A stretch of DNA of 64,000 nucleotides, from contig NZ_VAWE01000001.1 of NCBI RefSeq assembly GCF_005795905.1, positions 1,736,001 through 1,800,000 of the forward strand. The letters are read 5' to 3'. The stretch comes from Streptomyces marianii. Its GTDB lineage: Bacteria > Actinomycetota > Actinomycetes > Streptomycetales > Streptomycetaceae. This document shows, piece by piece, positions 63,336 to 64,000 of the stretch; the stretch's first letter is position 1, and every line of letters begins with the position of its first letter. The translations under genes and the position numbers were made by a program. The notes under the pieces were generated by a model. It saw only the letters and a list, made by a program, of their open reading frames with translations. It had not been told where the DNA came from and ran no database searches.

Positions 63336-64000
63336 CCGGACCCAGATGAACGCCTCCGCGCTCGCGGGCAGCCACTGCTCGGTCTGGGCGCCCTTGCGCA
63401 CTACACGCACGAGCTGGTCGCCCCAGTCCACGTCGGCCCCCTTCATGCCCAGGAGTTCCGAGGCGCGGGCGCCGTTGCTGATGGCGAGCGCGACGAGCGC
63501 CCGGTCTCGGTTGGAGCGCAGCGCGGCGAACAACTCGTTCCACCGTTCGTCCGACATCTGCCGGGGCCGACGGCGTGGGATTTTCGGGATGTACCGGAGT
63601 CGGCCCTCGCCCCGGTACGGATCGAGCGGGTTGTGGTGGGCGTGGGGACGGCGGCACTCGGAGCGCGCCAGCGGCACCGGGTTGATCAGTGGGCCTTCGC
63701 CTGTCTCGATCCAGAAGGTGTAGAAGCTGCGGATCACCGCGTTGCTGTGCCGGATGGTGCGGGGCTTGTAGCGGTCGTCCAGGTAGGGCTTCTTGGTGAT
63801 CGGGTTGATGGTGCCCGCTGTCGCGGTGGACACCGTCCGCGCAGCGTTGGGGACTTTGACCGTCGCCCCCAGCCACAACGCGAAGTCCCGACCTTCGGCA
63901 GGGGTGGCCTGGTTCCACGGAACATTGACCACCCGGAGCCACCGCCACCACCGCAGCAGGTCGAATGCGTAGCTGCGGACGCTGCCGGGCCGGTTGTACC
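63336..64000 (-). pseudogene. tyrosine recombinase (TnpA-type), 3'-truncated and running off the window
   Basis: The minus strand from the window end reads NRPGSVRSYAFDLLRWWRWL, then TPAEGRDFALWLGATVKV, KPYLDDRYKPRTIRHSNAVI and RSFYTFWIETGEGPLINPV, followed by DRALVALAISNGARASELLG with the first catalytic Arg, and WLPASAEAFIWVRLYQ. At about 63335 similarity stops. The remaining catalytic residues (H-x-x-R and Tyr) are missing, so it is inactive. The N-terminus lies beyond the window. It belongs to the large actinobacterial integrases that come as TnpA/TnpB pairs. Confidence 0.7.

Overview
The window is chromosomal DNA of a streptomycete. Evidence: about 70% G+C with strong third-position G/C bias, frequent GTG starts, GTGA/ATGA stop-start overlaps, and Streptomyces-type gene content (FG-GAP proteins, SAV2148-type HEPN protein, OleD-like glycosyltransferase, Cys-codon leader peptide ahead of the assimilatory sulfate operon). 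No rRNA, tRNA or CRISPR array was seen.

Layout. 1-15.5 kb: end of an FG-GAP protein, DUF488 protein, an SPFH / NAD-kinase-like pair, a decayed P450 next to an acyl-CoA carboxylase epsilon gene, a serine hydrolase, a two-component system, a VOC protein overlapping an AraC-type regulator, a YihY-like membrane protein divergent from an AidB-like flavoprotein, and a GAF-domain regulator. 15.5-21 kb is accessory: a 5'-truncated RHS polymorphic toxin with a lower-GC toxin tip, a following lipoprotein (candidate immunity protein), a transposase scrap, and a sigma-factor operon. 22-32 kb is the sulfur block: Cys leader peptide, sirA, a 4 x 93-bp tandem array, zinc-ribbon protein, cysH-cysC-cysD-cysN, a sulfonate-type ABC transporter and a sirohydrochlorin chelatase that would supply siroheme precursor to SirA. 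32-43.8 kb: mixed genes (DsbA-like, DUF4236, DUF1697, subtilase, macrolide-type glycosyltransferase with an operator-like palindrome, phosphotransferase, DEDDh exonuclease, HEPN protein) and a shattered copper amine oxidase. 43.9-57.9 kb is a carbon-storage / pentose-phosphate module: glgX, treY, GH65 phosphorylase, beta-phosphoglucomutase, zwf, gnd, tkt and a universal stress protein. 58-64 kb is remnant-rich: IS3 scrap, FHA protein, GNAT scrap, a frameshifted alpha/beta hydrolase divergent from a TetR regulator, and pieces of tyrosine recombinases flanking an XRE-domain gene.

How genes work together. The sulfur block covers uptake of organic sulfur, sulfate activation (CysDN; CysC makes PAPS), reduction to sulfite (CysH) and to sulfide (SirA). 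The carbon module would debranch glycogen, isomerise maltodextrin ends, phosphorolyse an alpha-disaccharide, convert beta-glucose-1-phosphate to glucose-6-phosphate and send it into the oxidative pentose-phosphate pathway for NADPH.

A feature of the whole window is the number of short tandem duplications (60, 93, 170, 51, about 32, 15, 12, 9 and 8 bp units), several at the ends of genes. The most unusual are the 93-bp array inside the cys operon and the duplicated 3' end of the DsbA-like gene.
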